From: Rhizobium sp. ICMP 5592
GTDB lineage: Bacteria; Pseudomonadota; Alphaproteobacteria; Rhizobiales; Rhizobiaceae
Assembly: GCF_009498525.1 (NCBI RefSeq)
Contig: NZ_QSNT01000002.1
Span: 682,001 to 746,000 of the forward strand
DNA length: 64,000 bases
Direction of reading: 5' to 3'
This document shows positions 21,924 to 33,963 of the stretch, one piece after another. The translations under genes and the position numbers were made by a program. Below the pieces are notes generated by a model that worked only from the letters and a program-made list of their open reading frames with translations, ran no database searches and was not told where the DNA came from. Every line of letters begins with the position of its first letter. The stretch's first letter is position 1.

Positions 21924-22187
21924 GGCTCTCCCTTTCTGCTGAGATCAACATCGACTTGCAGCAAAATAGTGGACTCAGTCAAGTAATTTTTGCAATAGCA
22001 ATTGACGGGACGGGGTTGAGAACTTGCGTGTTTTTCGCTCGGTTCGACAGATAATATCGAACTTGCCCCCGTATCGTGCCAGCGCCACGATGCTACGCAT
22101 TTTTGCCGCTGCTGGATGCAGCAAGAGGCCTAATCTTGTGTTATTTCTTGGGTAGTTAGGCACAGTGACCAGCATCGGAATGCGACC
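21924..22187. promoter_or_regulatory. Divergent SDR / kbl upstream region
   Basis: 264 bp between divergently transcribed genes. No clear promoter, operator palindrome or ORF stands out. The kbl ATG has only a weak GGAA ribosome site. Confidence 0.35.
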
Positions 22188-23375
22188 ATGACCTCTGCGT
22201 TCATATCTCACTTGCGTACGGAACTTGCCGGCCTGAAAGATGCTGGGCTCTACAAGTCCGAACGCGTCATCACCTCCAAGCAAGCCGGCGAGATTGCCGT
22301 TGCCGGCGGTGCGCGGGTGTTGAATTTCTGCGCCAACAACTATCTTGGCTTGGCCGACAATGAGGAACTGGCCGAGGCCGCGAAAAAGGCGCTCGATCGT
22401 TACGGCTACGGCATGGCTTCGGTGCGCTTCATCTGCGGCACGCAGGAGGAGCACAAGCAGCTCGAGGCGCGGATATCGGCCTTTCTCGGCATGGAGGATA
22501 CGATCCTCTACTCCTCCTGCTTTGACGCCAATGGCGGGCTGTTCGAGACGCTGCTGTCAGAGGAGGACGCGATCATCTCCGACGCGCTCAATCATGCCTC
22601 GATCATCGATGGCGTGCGGCTCTCCAAGGCGAAGCGGTTCCGCTATGCCAATAACGACATGGCGGCGTTGGAAGAGGAGCTAAAGAAAGCCGAGGGCAGC
22701 CGTTTCAAGCTGATCGCCACCGACGGCGTTTTCTCCATGGACGGCATCATCGCCAATCTCGGCGGCGTCTGCGATCTCGCCGAGAAATATGGCGCGATGG
22801 TCATGGTCGATGACAGCCATGCGGTCGGTTTTGTCGGCAAGCACGGCCGTGGATCGGCGGAATATTGTGGCGTCGAGGGCCGGATCGACATTATCACCGG
22901 TACGCTCGGCAAGGCGCTCGGCGGTGCATCCGGCGGTTATACCTCGGCGAAGGCTGAGGTCGTCGACTGGCTGCGGCAGCGCTCGCGCCCCTATCTCTTC
23001 TCCAATACGCTGGCCCCGGTCATCGCGGCCGCCTCGCTGAAGGTCTTCGACTTCATCGACAATGGTGATGCGCTTCGCGGCCGTCTGCGTGGCAATGCCG
23101 AGTTCTTCCGCGGCGAAATGACCAAGCTCGGCTTTACGCTGGCCGGTGCCGATCACCCGATCATCCCCGTCATGCTCGGCGATGCCAAGGTGGCGCAGGA
23201 GATGGCGGCGCTTATGCTGCAGAAGGGTGTCTACGTTATTGGCTTCTCCTTCCCCGTGGTGCCGAAGGGGCAGGCGCGCATCCGCACGCAGATGTCAGCG
23301 GCGCACTCGAAGGCCGACGTCGAGCGCGCGATAGCCGCTTTCGCCGAGGCGGGACGGGAACTCGGAATCATTTGA
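22188..23375 (+). CDS. kbl: 2-amino-3-ketobutyrate coenzyme A ligase
   Basis: PLP enzyme that cleaves 2-amino-3-ketobutyrate with CoA to glycine and acetyl-CoA, the second step of threonine degradation. 395 residues. The PLP lysine is K242 in the [13 protein letters not shown] segment, the VDDSHAVGF aspartate binds the pyridine nitrogen, and CANNYLGL is the family start motif. tdh follows after 21 bases, so the pair forms a threonine-to-glycine operon. Confidence 0.96.
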   Translation: MTSAFISHLRTELAGLKDAGLYKSERVITSKQAGEIAVAGGARVLNFCANNYLGLADNEELAEAAKKALDRYGYGMASVRFICGTQEEHKQLEARISAFLGMEDTILYSSCFDANGGLFETLLSEEDAIISDALNHASIIDGVRLSKAKRFRYANNDMAALEEELKKAEGSRFKLIATDGVFSMDGIIANLGGVCDLAEKYGAMVMVDDSHAVGFVGKHGRGSAEYCGVEGRIDIITGTLGKALGGASGGYTSAKAEVVDWLRQRSRPYLFSNTLAPVIAAASLKVFDFIDNGDALRGRLRGNAEFFRGEMTKLGFTLAGADHPIIPVMLGDAKVAQEMAALMLQKGVYVIGFSFPVVPKGQARIRTQMSAAHSKADVERAIAAFAEAGRELGII

Positions 23376-23396
23376 ATCGGATGGAGACGACGGCTC

Positions 23397-24434
23397 ATGT
23401 CGAACATGATGAAGGCGCTGGTTAAATCAAAGCCTGAAGTCGGGCTGTGGATGGAAAATGTGCCGGTTCCCGAAGTCGGGCCGAACGATGTGCTGATCAG
23501 GGTCAGGAAGTCGGCGATCTGCGGCACGGATGTGCATATTTGGAACTGGGACCAATGGGCGCAAAAGACCATTCCGGTGCCGATGGTCGTCGGACATGAA
23601 TTCTGCGGCGAGATCGCCGAGATCGGTTCGGCGGTGACGAAATATCATGTGGGCGAGCGCGTTTCTGGCGAGGGGCATATCGTCTGCGGCAAGTGTCGCA
23701 ATTGCCGGGCGGGCAGGGGTCATCTTTGTCGCAACACGCTCGGTGTCGGCGTCAACCGCCCAGGCTCCTTCGGCGAATTCGTTTGTATTCCGGAATCCAA
23801 CGTCGTGCCGATCCCCGACGATATTCCGGATGAAGTAGCGGCGATTTTCGACCCCTTCGGCAACGCGGTGCACACGGCGCTGTCCTTCGATCTGGTCGGC
23901 GAGGACGTGCTGGTCACCGGTGCCGGGCCGATTGGCATCATGGGCGCCATGGTCGCCAAGCGCTCCGGCGCGCGCAAGGTTGTCATCACCGACATCAATC
24001 CGAACCGGCTGGCGCTTGCCCGCAAGCTCGGCATCGACCACGTCGTCGATGCCTCGAAGGAAAATCTTGCCGATGTGATGAAGTCCATCGGCATGACCGA
24101 GGGTTTTGACGTCGGTCTGGAAATGTCGGGTGCGGCTCCCGCCTTCCGCGACATGATCGACAAGATGAACAATGGTGGCAAGATCGCCATTCTCGGCATC
24201 GCGCCCGCCGGCTTCGAGATCGACTGGAACAAGGTGATCTTCAAGATGCTGAACCTGAAGGGCATCTATGGCCGCGAAATGTTCGAGACCTGGTACAAGA
24301 TGATCGCCTTCGTTCAGGGCGGGCTCGACGTCTCGCCAGTCATTACTCACCGCATCGGCATCGATGATTTCCGCGAAGGGTTCGAGGCTATGCGCTCCGG
24401 CAATTCCGGCAAGGTGGTAATGGACTGGTTTTGA
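23397..24434 (+). CDS. tdh: L-threonine 3-dehydrogenase
   Basis: Zinc medium-chain dehydrogenase oxidising threonine to 2-amino-3-ketobutyrate with NAD+. 345 residues. Catalytic zinc site C42-GTD-x-H47, then GHEFCGEI; the structural-zinc cysteines are in [15 protein letters not shown]; the Rossmann motif is [15 protein letters not shown]. Directly downstream of kbl, the usual kbl-tdh order. Confidence 0.96.
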   Translation: MSNMMKALVKSKPEVGLWMENVPVPEVGPNDVLIRVRKSAICGTDVHIWNWDQWAQKTIPVPMVVGHEFCGEIAEIGSAVTKYHVGERVSGEGHIVCGKCRNCRAGRGHLCRNTLGVGVNRPGSFGEFVCIPESNVVPIPDDIPDEVAAIFDPFGNAVHTALSFDLVGEDVLVTGAGPIGIMGAMVAKRSGARKVVITDINPNRLALARKLGIDHVVDASKENLADVMKSIGMTEGFDVGLEMSGAAPAFRDMIDKMNNGGKIAILGIAPAGFEIDWNKVIFKMLNLKGIYGREMFETWYKMIAFVQGGLDVSPVITHRIGIDDFREGFEAMRSGNSGKVVMDWF

Positions 24435-24880
24435 GACTATTTGTGGCTTGATCGCATCAGGATAGTCCGCAGATTGTCGAAATACCGGCGTTTGACAAGG
24501 CTGCTCTTGTCATCGCGCGGGGACTTCCTAAATACGGGAAACAATTGTTTCCGGCGTGCGGAGCCTGTGGATAAGGCTTTTTCACGATTTTAACAGGCTT
24601 TTTTGCTGGAAAAGCTTGACGAGAACAAAAATTATAGGAATCACCGTTTGTCCTCAGAGAAACGGTAAACTGGATCAGGCGGATCATCATATACCATGGC
24701 CGGAAATCCAAACGCAATCCAGCTTTGCTGTCCGGTGCCGGCGATCGTGGTTAATCAGGCATTAAAGGTCATTCCGTTAGGTCTTTGTCGGTGATTCGGG
24801 GCTGGCGCGAGGCGCGCCGGGCCAGAGCGGTCATTCACCGCGTATAAGTTTTAAGCGTCAGGGAAAGCGACGATATAGAG
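24435..24880. promoter_or_regulatory. rpoD upstream region
   Basis: 446 bp holding the kbl-tdh terminator and rpoD promoter(s). A hairpin GACAAG/CTTGTC at 24494-24511 lies shortly after tdh. A perfect 16-bp palindrome GGAAACAATTGTTTCC is at 24537-24552. Several TTGACA-like hexamers occur (about 24493, 24617), but no correctly spaced -10 box was convincing. rpoD genes often have a heat-shock promoter; I could not place one. Confidence 0.45.
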
Positions 24881-26941
<2,061 letters not shown>

Positions 26942-26966
26942 GCGGTTTCTGCCGTTATGAAGTCGA

Positions 26967-26997
26967 AGCCCGGTTCGCGAAAGCGAGCCGGGTTTTT
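26967..26997 (+). terminator. rpoD rho-independent terminator
   Basis: AGCCCGGTTCGC (26967-26978) pairs with GCGAGCCGGGTT (26983-26994), one G-U pair, around a GAAA tetraloop, followed by TTTTT. Confidence 0.93.
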
Positions 26998-27031
26998 ATG
27001 TTAGTAACAGGTCGCAATGTAGGCTCGGACC

Positions 27032-27835
27032 ATGATGGACGCTCCGGCTGATCCCATAGAAACCTCGATGCCAGAGCGGCTGCGAGATTTGCTCCTCGGT
27101 TATTGCTGGGCGGCGGACGAACTCGGATGCTCCTCGGCAAGTGTTTTTCGTTTGGAAGCCGAAGGCCTGCCGCCTCTTTATCTCAAGAGTGAAATCGCCA
27201 GTCCATTCAGTGAATTGGCGGGCGAAGTTGCACGGCTTCGCTGGCTTGGCGCGCAGGGCCTTGTCTGCCCGAAGGTCATCGCTCATGAAACTGGCGGTGA
27301 GCGTGAATGGCTGCTGATGGACGCGCTTGGTGGCGCAGACTTCGCCAGTGCGTCTTCTATCTCACCCTTGGAACGGGTGCGGATATTGGCGGAGGCGCTG
27401 CGAGACCTTCATGGGATCAGCATCGATGCCTGTCCGTTCGATCATCGATTGGGAGCAAGGATTGCGGCTGCCAAAGCCCGCATGCTTGCTGGCTACGTCG
27501 ATGAGACTGATTTCGATGAGGCGCGATTGGGGCGATCGGCGGAAAGTCTTTTTCGTGAACTCGAAGAGCGCAGGCCGGCGGCGGAAGACCTTGTCGTCAG
27601 CCACGGGGATGCCTGCCTGCCGAACTTTGTCGCCGCCGGTCACCGTTTCGCCGGCTATATCGATTGCGGCCGTCTCGGTGTCGCCGACCGTTATCAGGAT
27701 ATAGCGCTGGCCTGCGGCAGCATCGTGTATAACTTCGGTGAAGCGCTGGTTACGCCCTTTCTGGAGGCCTATGGGATCTCCGAGGTGGATGCGGAGAGAA
27801 TGGACTACTATCGGCTTCTGGACGAGTTCTTTTAG
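27032..27835 (+). CDS. Aminoglycoside 3'-phosphotransferase family protein
   Basis: 267 residues of APH(3') type. The catalytic loop HGDACLPN is at 191-198 (H191, D193, N198) and the metal-binding IDCGRLGVADRYQDIALA motif has its Asp at 211. Both match APH(3') signatures closely, including the GRxGxADRYQDIA stretch that separates them from other kinases. Known members phosphorylate kanamycin/neomycin-type drugs with ATP; activity here is inference. The C-terminus ends LLDEFF as in the family. It stands alone after the rpoD terminator with no mobile-element remnants nearby, so it is probably a resident gene. Confidence 0.88.
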   Translation: MMDAPADPIETSMPERLRDLLLGYCWAADELGCSSASVFRLEAEGLPPLYLKSEIASPFSELAGEVARLRWLGAQGLVCPKVIAHETGGEREWLLMDALGGADFASASSISPLERVRILAEALRDLHGISIDACPFDHRLGARIAAAKARMLAGYVDETDFDEARLGRSAESLFRELEERRPAAEDLVVSHGDACLPNFVAAGHRFAGYIDCGRLGVADRYQDIALACGSIVYNFGEALVTPFLEAYGISEVDAERMDYYRLLDEFF

Positions 27836-28073
27836 CTGTGGGCATATCGGCAAAGCCGTCGAGCGATCACACAGGTGTGTTTTCCGGGCATTGCGGAGCG
27901 GCCAAGGGCCTGACAGTCTGTCTTTTCGCTATTGCCTCTTTCGGGCCGCATTGTTGCCCACCATATGTCGGGCGTCTGTCGCCACTCGATCTGTCGTTTT
28001 CGGTAAGGTTCTGATGAAATTGATATGCGTTTTCCCATCGGCTGCTCTTGTCCGGCGAGCCTTTCGCTGAGCG
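27836..28073. other. Intergenic region before the DUF930 gene
   Basis: 238 bp. The plus strand shows no clear gene. A long minus-strand frame crossing this region is antisense to the Pro/Gln-rich DUF930 gene and was rejected. No promoter pair identified. Confidence 0.35.
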
Positions 28074-29519
28074 ATGGAACAGGCCGCGACAAAGCAGGAT
28101 GAGAAGATCGGGCGGGGCTTTGTCCTGTCGATCCTCCTGCATGTCGTGCTGGCGGCCATTTTCCTGCTCCGACCGCTGATGATGCCGCCGCAAGCGGCAC
28201 CGGAAGACAATGTCAACGTCGAGCTTGTGCCCCAGCCGCAGGAGCAGCAGGAGAACGCAACGAAACCCAACGAACAGGCCGGCGGCATTCCAACGCCGAC
28301 GCCTAAGCCGGACGAGAAGGCGCAGCAGGCGGAAGCGCAGAAACAGCCGGAACAGAAGCCCGACGATCCTAAGGCGCAATTGGATCAGCAGGACAAGGCG
28401 CAGGCTGATAAGCCTCAGCCTCCCGCAAGCGATCCAAGCTCGAATCCACCTACGCCGAAGCCTGAACAGCCGCCGCCGGCAGAGGAGACACCCCTGCCTG
28501 ACATGAAGGGGCAGGAGAAGGATCCCTCAACCACACAGCAGACGGATGCCTCGGCGCAGGCAAATGAAGCGCCGGCTACGAACGATGGCCAAGCCGAAGA
28601 CCAAGCAGCCTCACCGGCGGCCAAGGACTCTGATGCCCAGACTGCTCAAGCCGATGCCGCATCGCAGGCCAAGGATCCTGATCTGCAACCGCAACAAACA
28701 CAGGATACCACAACTGCGCCCAGCGAGCAGGCCAAGGCTGCTTCGCCGCTAACCGACCCCAATTCACGCGACCCTGCCTCGACGCCGAAGCCGAGGGAGC
28801 TTGCAACGGACCAGCCTTCGGATGCGCAAGTGGCTCAGCCGGAAACTCCGGCGACGGAACAGGATGGCACGGGCAAGCAGGAAAAGGCGGCGGCGACATC
28901 TAACCCTGAAACGGAGCAGGCGAATGCCGCCGAGCCCGACCCACAACAGCCGTCATCCGCCGACAACAAGGTTGATCAGCAAATTACAGTGCCGACCGTT
29001 GCGGGTCCTCAATCGCAGCCGCCGTCAAAGGAGCAGGCTGCGTCGGACAATAAAAGCGATCCGGCGAACGGGACGTCCTTCGTGACCGAACCCGATGTCA
29101 AATCGCAACAGCAAGCCGCCAAGGGCAAGTCGGGTGGAGAGAAAGGGCAGCAGACGCAGGCCAAGAAACTCTATTCCGGCAGCGAAATGGCCAAGATGTC
29201 CAAGAGCGACTACGATGCCTGGAAAAAGCTGCCACGGCGTCAGCGCGTCCGATATCTTTGCAGGTCGGAACAGAAGCTACAATTCGGTCATGATCTGAAT
29301 GCGGTTGGCTTCTACAATTCCGCCGTGTCGCCGGCAATGCTTTCAGATACCGGTCTTTTCGGCAATGGCGAGGCAGTGCAAACACCTAAAGGCTGGCAGC
29401 AGGTCAAGTTCACATGCCAAGTCGACGCAGACGCCTTGAAGGTGATCGCCTTTTCACATGCCGTTGTTGGGCGCATTCCCCAAAGTCAAGCTGAGAAGCT
29501 TGGCTTGCCCGAATACTGA
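28074..29519 (+). CDS. DUF930 domain-containing, TonB/TolA-like envelope protein
   Basis: 481 residues. A short cytoplasmic N-terminus is followed by one membrane helix (residues 15-33, GFVLSILLHVVLAAIFLL). Then comes a roughly 330-residue Pro/Gln/Ala/Lys/Asp-rich low-complexity linker, and a C-terminal globular domain from about 365 with RRQRVRYLCRSEQKLQ and a second cysteine in VKFTCQVD, matching DUF930. The layout (anchor, periplasm-spanning linker, small end domain) is that of TonB or TolA, but the end domain is not TonB_C. Function unknown; DUF930 proteins are largely confined to Rhizobiales. Confidence 0.82.
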   Translation: MEQAATKQDEKIGRGFVLSILLHVVLAAIFLLRPLMMPPQAAPEDNVNVELVPQPQEQQENATKPNEQAGGIPTPTPKPDEKAQQAEAQKQPEQKPDDPKAQLDQQDKAQADKPQPPASDPSSNPPTPKPEQPPPAEETPLPDMKGQEKDPSTTQQTDASAQANEAPATNDGQAEDQAASPAAKDSDAQTAQADAASQAKDPDLQPQQTQDTTTAPSEQAKAASPLTDPNSRDPASTPKPRELATDQPSDAQVAQPETPATEQDGTGKQEKAAATSNPETEQANAAEPDPQQPSSADNKVDQQITVPTVAGPQSQPPSKEQAASDNKSDPANGTSFVTEPDVKSQQQAAKGKSGGEKGQQTQAKKLYSGSEMAKMSKSDYDAWKKLPRRQRVRYLCRSEQKLQFGHDLNAVGFYNSAVSPAMLSDTGLFGNGEAVQTPKGWQQVKFTCQVDADALKVIAFSHAVVGRIPQSQAEKLGLPEY

Positions 29520-29654
29520 TCCGCCAAACAACACCCGCCCCATAGCTTTGAAACAATAGTTTATTTCAGCACCAATCGAAATTCGGCCCATTTCATCATA
29601 CAATTGCTCGCAGCTACGCGATTCAATTTCCTTCCCTTTGCATTGCTCAATCCG

Positions 29655-30623
29655 ATGACATCGATCACTGCCGATTCCAAATCCTTGGCTGCCGGCCATT
29701 CCACGCTTCGCGGCGTCCTGGTGGCCTTCGCGTCCTATGCCGTCTTTGCCTTTAGCGATGCGTCGATCAAGATGCTGCATGGAACGCTGCCGTCCTATCA
29801 GGTGGCCTTCATCGGCGCGCTTTTCGGCTTCGCCGCCGTCCCGTTCCTGAAGAGGCGCGACGATCACTGGGTGGATATGGTCAGAACGTCGAACCGTCCT
29901 CTCTGGATATTGCGTTTTGCCTGCGGTGCTACCGGCGCCATATGCTCGATCGTCGCCTTCACCAAGCTGTCGATGGCGGAAGCATTTGCACTGCTGTTCC
30001 TGCTGCCATCCTTCGTCACTATTCTGTCGGTCGTCTTCTTGAAGGAAGACGTGCGCTGGCAGCGCTGGACGGCGGTGATTCTCGGTTTTATCGGCGTGCT
30101 TATCGTGCTGCGGCCGGGCTTCCGCGAGCTTTCGATCGGCCACCTCTGCGCGGCAATCGGCGGCCTGGCGGCTGCGATCGGGATCGTCATCAATCGGGCG
30201 CTCGGGGCGAAAGAGAAGCGAATTTCGCTTTATGGCGCAGGCCTGTTCGGCACGCTCATCGTCAGCGGTCTTCTGATGTTTTCCGAAGTGTCGATGCCGA
30301 CGGCTGGGCAATGGCTGTTCCTGGCGAGCTATGGGCTGCTTGGTGCGGTCGGCAACGTGCTGTTGATGACCGCGGCGCGCATGGTGCCGGCGAACCTTGT
30401 CGCTCCTCCGCAATATAGCCAGATGATCTGGGCGATCGGCTTCGGCTATCTTCTGTTCAACGACGATATCGACCTGCCCATGGCGTTGGGCATCGCGCTC
30501 ATCATTTTCTCCGGCCTGCTGACGCTGGCGCGTGAGCGCAAGCGCGGCACGCCTCTGCCAACCGCCGTCACTGCCAATACACAGGCGGTATTGGCGACCG
30601 GGCAGGAGAGGCCGGAGGCGTGA
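29655..30623 (+). CDS. EamA/DMT family transporter
   Basis: About 322 residues with ten membrane helices in two EamA repeats (first near residues 15-140, second near 160-290). Family motifs include the end-of-repeat LGFIGVLIVLRPG and AAARMVPANLVAPPQYSQMIWA. Drug/metabolite transporters of this kind export amino acids or other small metabolites; substrate unknown. I start at ATG 29655; a longer frame begins with TTG at 29604 and adds residues unlike the family. The AraC gene starts 46 bases downstream. Confidence 0.88.
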   Translation: MTSITADSKSLAAGHSTLRGVLVAFASYAVFAFSDASIKMLHGTLPSYQVAFIGALFGFAAVPFLKRRDDHWVDMVRTSNRPLWILRFACGATGAICSIVAFTKLSMAEAFALLFLLPSFVTILSVVFLKEDVRWQRWTAVILGFIGVLIVLRPGFRELSIGHLCAAIGGLAAAIGIVINRALGAKEKRISLYGAGLFGTLIVSGLLMFSEVSMPTAGQWLFLASYGLLGAVGNVLLMTAARMVPANLVAPPQYSQMIWAIGFGYLLFNDDIDLPMALGIALIIFSGLLTLARERKRGTPLPTAVTANTQAVLATGQERPEA

Positions 30624-30669
30624 CATGTGCCTCGCCAACAGCTTTCAGCAGGGTTGAAGGGTGGGGCAC

Positions 30670-31479
30670 ATGAAGACCGGCCAGTTCAGGATGTTCCGCT
30701 CCCGCGTCGCGGGCATCCGTGCCGTGAAAGCGGAAACGGGATATAGCTTTCCCAAGCATACGCACGACCAATTCGGCATCGGTGTCATCGAATCCGGCGC
30801 GCATGCATCGCTGAGCGGGCGCGGTTTGGTGCGGGCCGAGGCAGGGGATGTCATCTGTTTCAATCCGAATGAAGTGCATGACGGCATGCCCATCGGCGAA
30901 AGCCGGGCCTGGACGATGCTTCATTTCGATCCGCCGGTGATCGGCGCTCTGCTGAACGATATCGGCGAGGGCAGGATTGGCGGCGCGGAATTTCCGTCGC
31001 CCGTCATCCGCGATAGCCAGATGGCGGCCTGTTTCAGGGCTTTGTTCCCGCTCCTGGTCGGTAATTCCGAACCACAGGACGCGCTATTGCAGGATGGGCT
31101 GCTGCTATCGCTCGTCGCGGCTGTCATGGGCGAGGGCGCGCAGACATCGCGCGATATTGCCATTCCCGCCGCGATCCGCCGTGCTCGCGATTTGATCGAG
31201 GAGGATCCTTCAGCTCCTCTGACGCTTGCCGAACTCGCTGACGCCTGCGGGCTCAGCCATTTCCAATTCCTGCGCGCATTCACCAGGGCGACTGGGCTCA
31301 CTCCTCACGCCTATCTGCTGCAACGCCGCATCCACGAGGCGCGGCGGCTGATCGCGTCGGGCACGCCATTGGCCGAGGCGGCCTTTGCCAGCGGCTTTGC
31401 GGATCAGAGCCATATGACGCGCCTCTTCGTGCGCAATTTCGGCATATCGCCGGGTGCCTATGCGGCAGCGGTTTGCTAG
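30670..31479 (+). CDS. AraC family transcriptional regulator
   Basis: 269 residues from the ATG at 30670 (a GTG lies 9 bases earlier). The N-terminal AraC-type cupin (YSFPKHTHDQFGIGVIESG, then AGDVICFNPNEVHDG) is an effector domain. The C-terminal 100 residues hold two helix-turn-helix motifs, with ADACGLSHFQFLRAF and the signature GFADQSHMTRLFVRNFGISPGAY. It follows the EamA exporter on the same strand, a common pairing of an amino-acid-type exporter with an AraC regulator, so it may control that gene. Confidence 0.9.
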   Translation: MKTGQFRMFRSRVAGIRAVKAETGYSFPKHTHDQFGIGVIESGAHASLSGRGLVRAEAGDVICFNPNEVHDGMPIGESRAWTMLHFDPPVIGALLNDIGEGRIGGAEFPSPVIRDSQMAACFRALFPLLVGNSEPQDALLQDGLLLSLVAAVMGEGAQTSRDIAIPAAIRRARDLIEEDPSAPLTLAELADACGLSHFQFLRAFTRATGLTPHAYLLQRRIHEARRLIASGTPLAEAAFASGFADQSHMTRLFVRNFGISPGAYAAAVC

Positions 31480-31562
31480 GCTTTTGCAATTTTGTTCAAG
31501 ACCGGGCGATGACGACGGGCTTTTCTGCTGCGGAAAATCAGAAACGCGCAGAAGGAAAAGCC

Positions 31563-32255
31563 ATGTATTTCCGCCACTCGAACGAGATGTGGAGCGAATT
31601 CCCCGATCTGGTCCCCGGTGTGCTCTTCGTCGAAGGGATCACCGCGAATGCCGACGTCACTGATCCCGTCGCAAAATTCCATGCCGTTGCCGAGGAGCGG
31701 CTGGCGGTGGGTTCGGAAGGGGAGATGCCGGAGATACAGGCCTGGCGGCGTGCCTTTTCGAAGATGGGGCTGAAGCCGACGCAGTATCGCTGTGCCTCCG
31801 AAGCGCTGCTTCGCCGCTTCCGTCAGGAGAATTCGCTGCCGCAACTGCATCCACTGGTCGATCTCTGCAACGCCATATCCATCGCTTTTGCCATCCCCAT
31901 CGCCATCTTCGATCTGGCGAAGATTTCGGGCGATCTCGAAGTCAGGCATGCGACAGGACGCGAGACCTACCTGACTTTCGCCGGCGAGACGGAGCATCCG
32001 GAACCGCGCGAAGTGATTTTCGCCGATAGTGCCGATCGGGCGCATGCGCGACGCTGGACCAATCGGCAAAGTGGCCTCTCCGCCGTTCGCGAGGATACGC
32101 GATCGGTGCTGATCGTTGCTGAGGCGATGCATGACGCGGCCGGTCATGATGTGCCGAAGCTGATCGAGACCATTGCGACGGAGCTTGCCGCCGCCTGGGC
32201 AATCCAAGCAAAGACCGGGCTGCTCAGCCGCTCTTCACCACGTTTTGATCTCTAG
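31563..32255 (+). CDS. B3/B4 domain-containing protein
   Basis: 230 residues from ATG 31563, which has AGAAGGAAAA upstream; the longer frame from 31473 overlaps the AraC gene and lacks support. The B3/B4 fold is the tRNA-editing domain of phenylalanyl-tRNA synthetase beta; free copies may hydrolyse mischarged tRNA or bind other ligands. Recognisable pieces are WRRAFSKMGLKPTQYRCASEALLRR and LVDLCNAISIAFAIPIA. Role unproven. Confidence 0.85.
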   Translation: MYFRHSNEMWSEFPDLVPGVLFVEGITANADVTDPVAKFHAVAEERLAVGSEGEMPEIQAWRRAFSKMGLKPTQYRCASEALLRRFRQENSLPQLHPLVDLCNAISIAFAIPIAIFDLAKISGDLEVRHATGRETYLTFAGETEHPEPREVIFADSADRAHARRWTNRQSGLSAVREDTRSVLIVAEAMHDAAGHDVPKLIETIATELAAAWAIQAKTGLLSRSSPRFDL

Positions 32256-32405
32256 CCTCATGCCTTTTTGCAGCGAAAGACCGATCGAGACAAAAACGCG
32301 GTTGACAATCGCCGTGTTCGGGCAGAGCAGGGAACTCAACTCAATATCTCATATTTCCCATGAAGATAGTTCCGCGTCCCTGAGCGCGGAGCCGAAGAAA
32401 GACCA

Positions 32406-33635
32406 ATGGACACCCTGCAAAGCCAAGACCGGACAAGCGCGCTCGCTCATCCCGGATATCGTTCCTTCGCCGCCTCCCGCGTCTTTTCCTCCATCGGCTT
32501 CCAGTCCGTCACCGTCGCCATGGGCTGGATGATCTACGATCAAACCCATCGCGCTTTCTACCTCGGCCTGGTTGGCCTTTGCCAATTCCTGCCGATGGTG
32601 GTCCTGACCTTTATCGTCGGGCATGTTGCCGACCGGTTCGACCGGCGGCGCATCGGCCTTGCCTGCCAGTTGATCGAGGCACTGACGGCGCTGGTACTGG
32701 CAGTAGCCGTCTGGCAGCACTGGATTGGACCGCACGGCATTCTCGCTGCTGTTGCCGTCATGGGGGCTGCCACCGCCTTCGAGCGTCCAACCATGGCGGC
32801 GCTACTGCCGAACATCGTGCCGCCCTCGATGCTGCAGGTGGCGATCGCCACTTCGACCTCGATGATGCAGACGGCCTTCATCATCGGTCCGTCGCTCGGT
32901 GGCCTGCTGTATGGCCTCAATCCCGTAGCACCTTTCCTCGTGTCTGCGGTGCTGTATGTCATTGCGAGCGTCAATGTCATTTCCATCCGTGTCGAGCGGC
33001 AGCAGCCGTCCTCGCGCGAGCCGGTGACGCTGAGCTCGGTCTTTGCCGGCGTTTCCTTCATCAAGAGCCGCCCGGTGATGATGGGCACCATTTCGCTCGA
33101 TCTCTTCGCGGTTCTGCTCGGCGGCGCTACGGCGCTGTTGCCCATGTTCGCCCGCGATATCCTGCATGCCGGTCCCTGGGGGCTGGGCCTGCTGCGCGCA
33201 GCACCCGCCGTCGGCGCGCTGGTCATGTCGATCTGGCTGGCGCGGCGGCCGCTGCAGAGCGACGTCGGCAAGAAGATGTTGATCGCCGTCCTTATCTTCG
33301 GCGTGGCGACTGTTGTTTTCGCGCTCTCGACCAACATCATCCTTTCCGTTGCAGCGCTGCTCGTCGTCGGTGCGTCTGATACGGTCAGCGTCGTCGTGCG
33401 CAGCTCGCTGGTGCAGCTCTTGACGCCGGATACCATGCGCGGGCGCGTCAATGCGGTGAACTCGCTGTTTATCGGTACATCCAACCAGCTCGGCGAGTTC
33501 GAATCCGGCATGCTCGCCAGTGCGCTTGGTCCCGTGCTCACTGGCATTATCGGCGGTGTCGGCACGATTGCGGTGGTGCTGCTCTGGACACGGATTTTCC
33601 CGGATCTGACCAAGGTCAAGACGCTCAATGGATGA
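32406..33635 (+). CDS. MFS transporter, EntS-like
   Basis: 409 residues, 11-12 membrane helices. The loop after helix 2 reads VGHVADRFDRRRIG, a form of MFS motif A, and the overall pattern (YRSFAASRVFSSIGFQSVTVAMGWMIYDQT at the start) fits the DHA3/EntS group, which exports siderophores or macrolides. No siderophore genes are nearby, so the substrate is open. Upstream of the ATG is AGAAAGACCA, a modest ribosome site. Confidence 0.88.
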   Translation: MDTLQSQDRTSALAHPGYRSFAASRVFSSIGFQSVTVAMGWMIYDQTHRAFYLGLVGLCQFLPMVVLTFIVGHVADRFDRRRIGLACQLIEALTALVLAVAVWQHWIGPHGILAAVAVMGAATAFERPTMAALLPNIVPPSMLQVAIATSTSMMQTAFIIGPSLGGLLYGLNPVAPFLVSAVLYVIASVNVISIRVERQQPSSREPVTLSSVFAGVSFIKSRPVMMGTISLDLFAVLLGGATALLPMFARDILHAGPWGLGLLRAAPAVGALVMSIWLARRPLQSDVGKKMLIAVLIFGVATVVFALSTNIILSVAALLVVGASDTVSVVVRSSLVQLLTPDTMRGRVNAVNSLFIGTSNQLGEFESGMLASALGPVLTGIIGGVGTIAVVLLWTRIFPDLTKVKTLNG

Positions 33636-33680
33636 TGTGCGTCGCTGAGCCCACGTCAGGGGTCGGGAAGTCCAGCAGGC

Positions 33681-33866
33681 TCACCGGTCGTCCAGGATTT
33701 GATCCAGACCGGCATCTCGTTTGAGATGATCGCCGAAGTTTAGAATATTGTGGCGCGCTGCTTTGTTCTTGGGGCGAGATCTCCGCATCCATGGGAACGT
33801 GTGCAGCAACCGGATAAATCGCTCTCCGGCACGATGCATCGATATATATTCATGAATATCTCTCAT
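33681..33866 (-). CDS. Small DUF1127-like protein
   Basis: 61 residues, MRDIHEYISMHRAGERFIRLLHTFPW..., very rich in Arg, His and Lys. The segment NFGDHLKRDAGLDQI resembles the LxDHxLxDIGL core of DUF1127 small proteins that are abundant in rhizobia. It lies divergently from the LysR gene, 97 bases apart. The start at 33866 is chosen because sequence upstream in frame has poor composition; an AAAGG lies about 12 bases before it. Some DUF1127 proteins affect RNA processing and stress; function here unknown. Confidence 0.5.
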   Translation of the reverse strand: MRDIHEYISMHRAGERFIRLLHTFPWMRRSRPKNKAARHNILNFGDHLKRDAGLDQILDDR

Positions 33867-33963
33867 CTGTGGCACGCCTTTTGATCTCGAAACTAAAAAG
33901 GAATGCGCTTGAAAATTTGCCGTGTATAATGAAGTCTTCATCGATGATACATGAAGGATTTTC

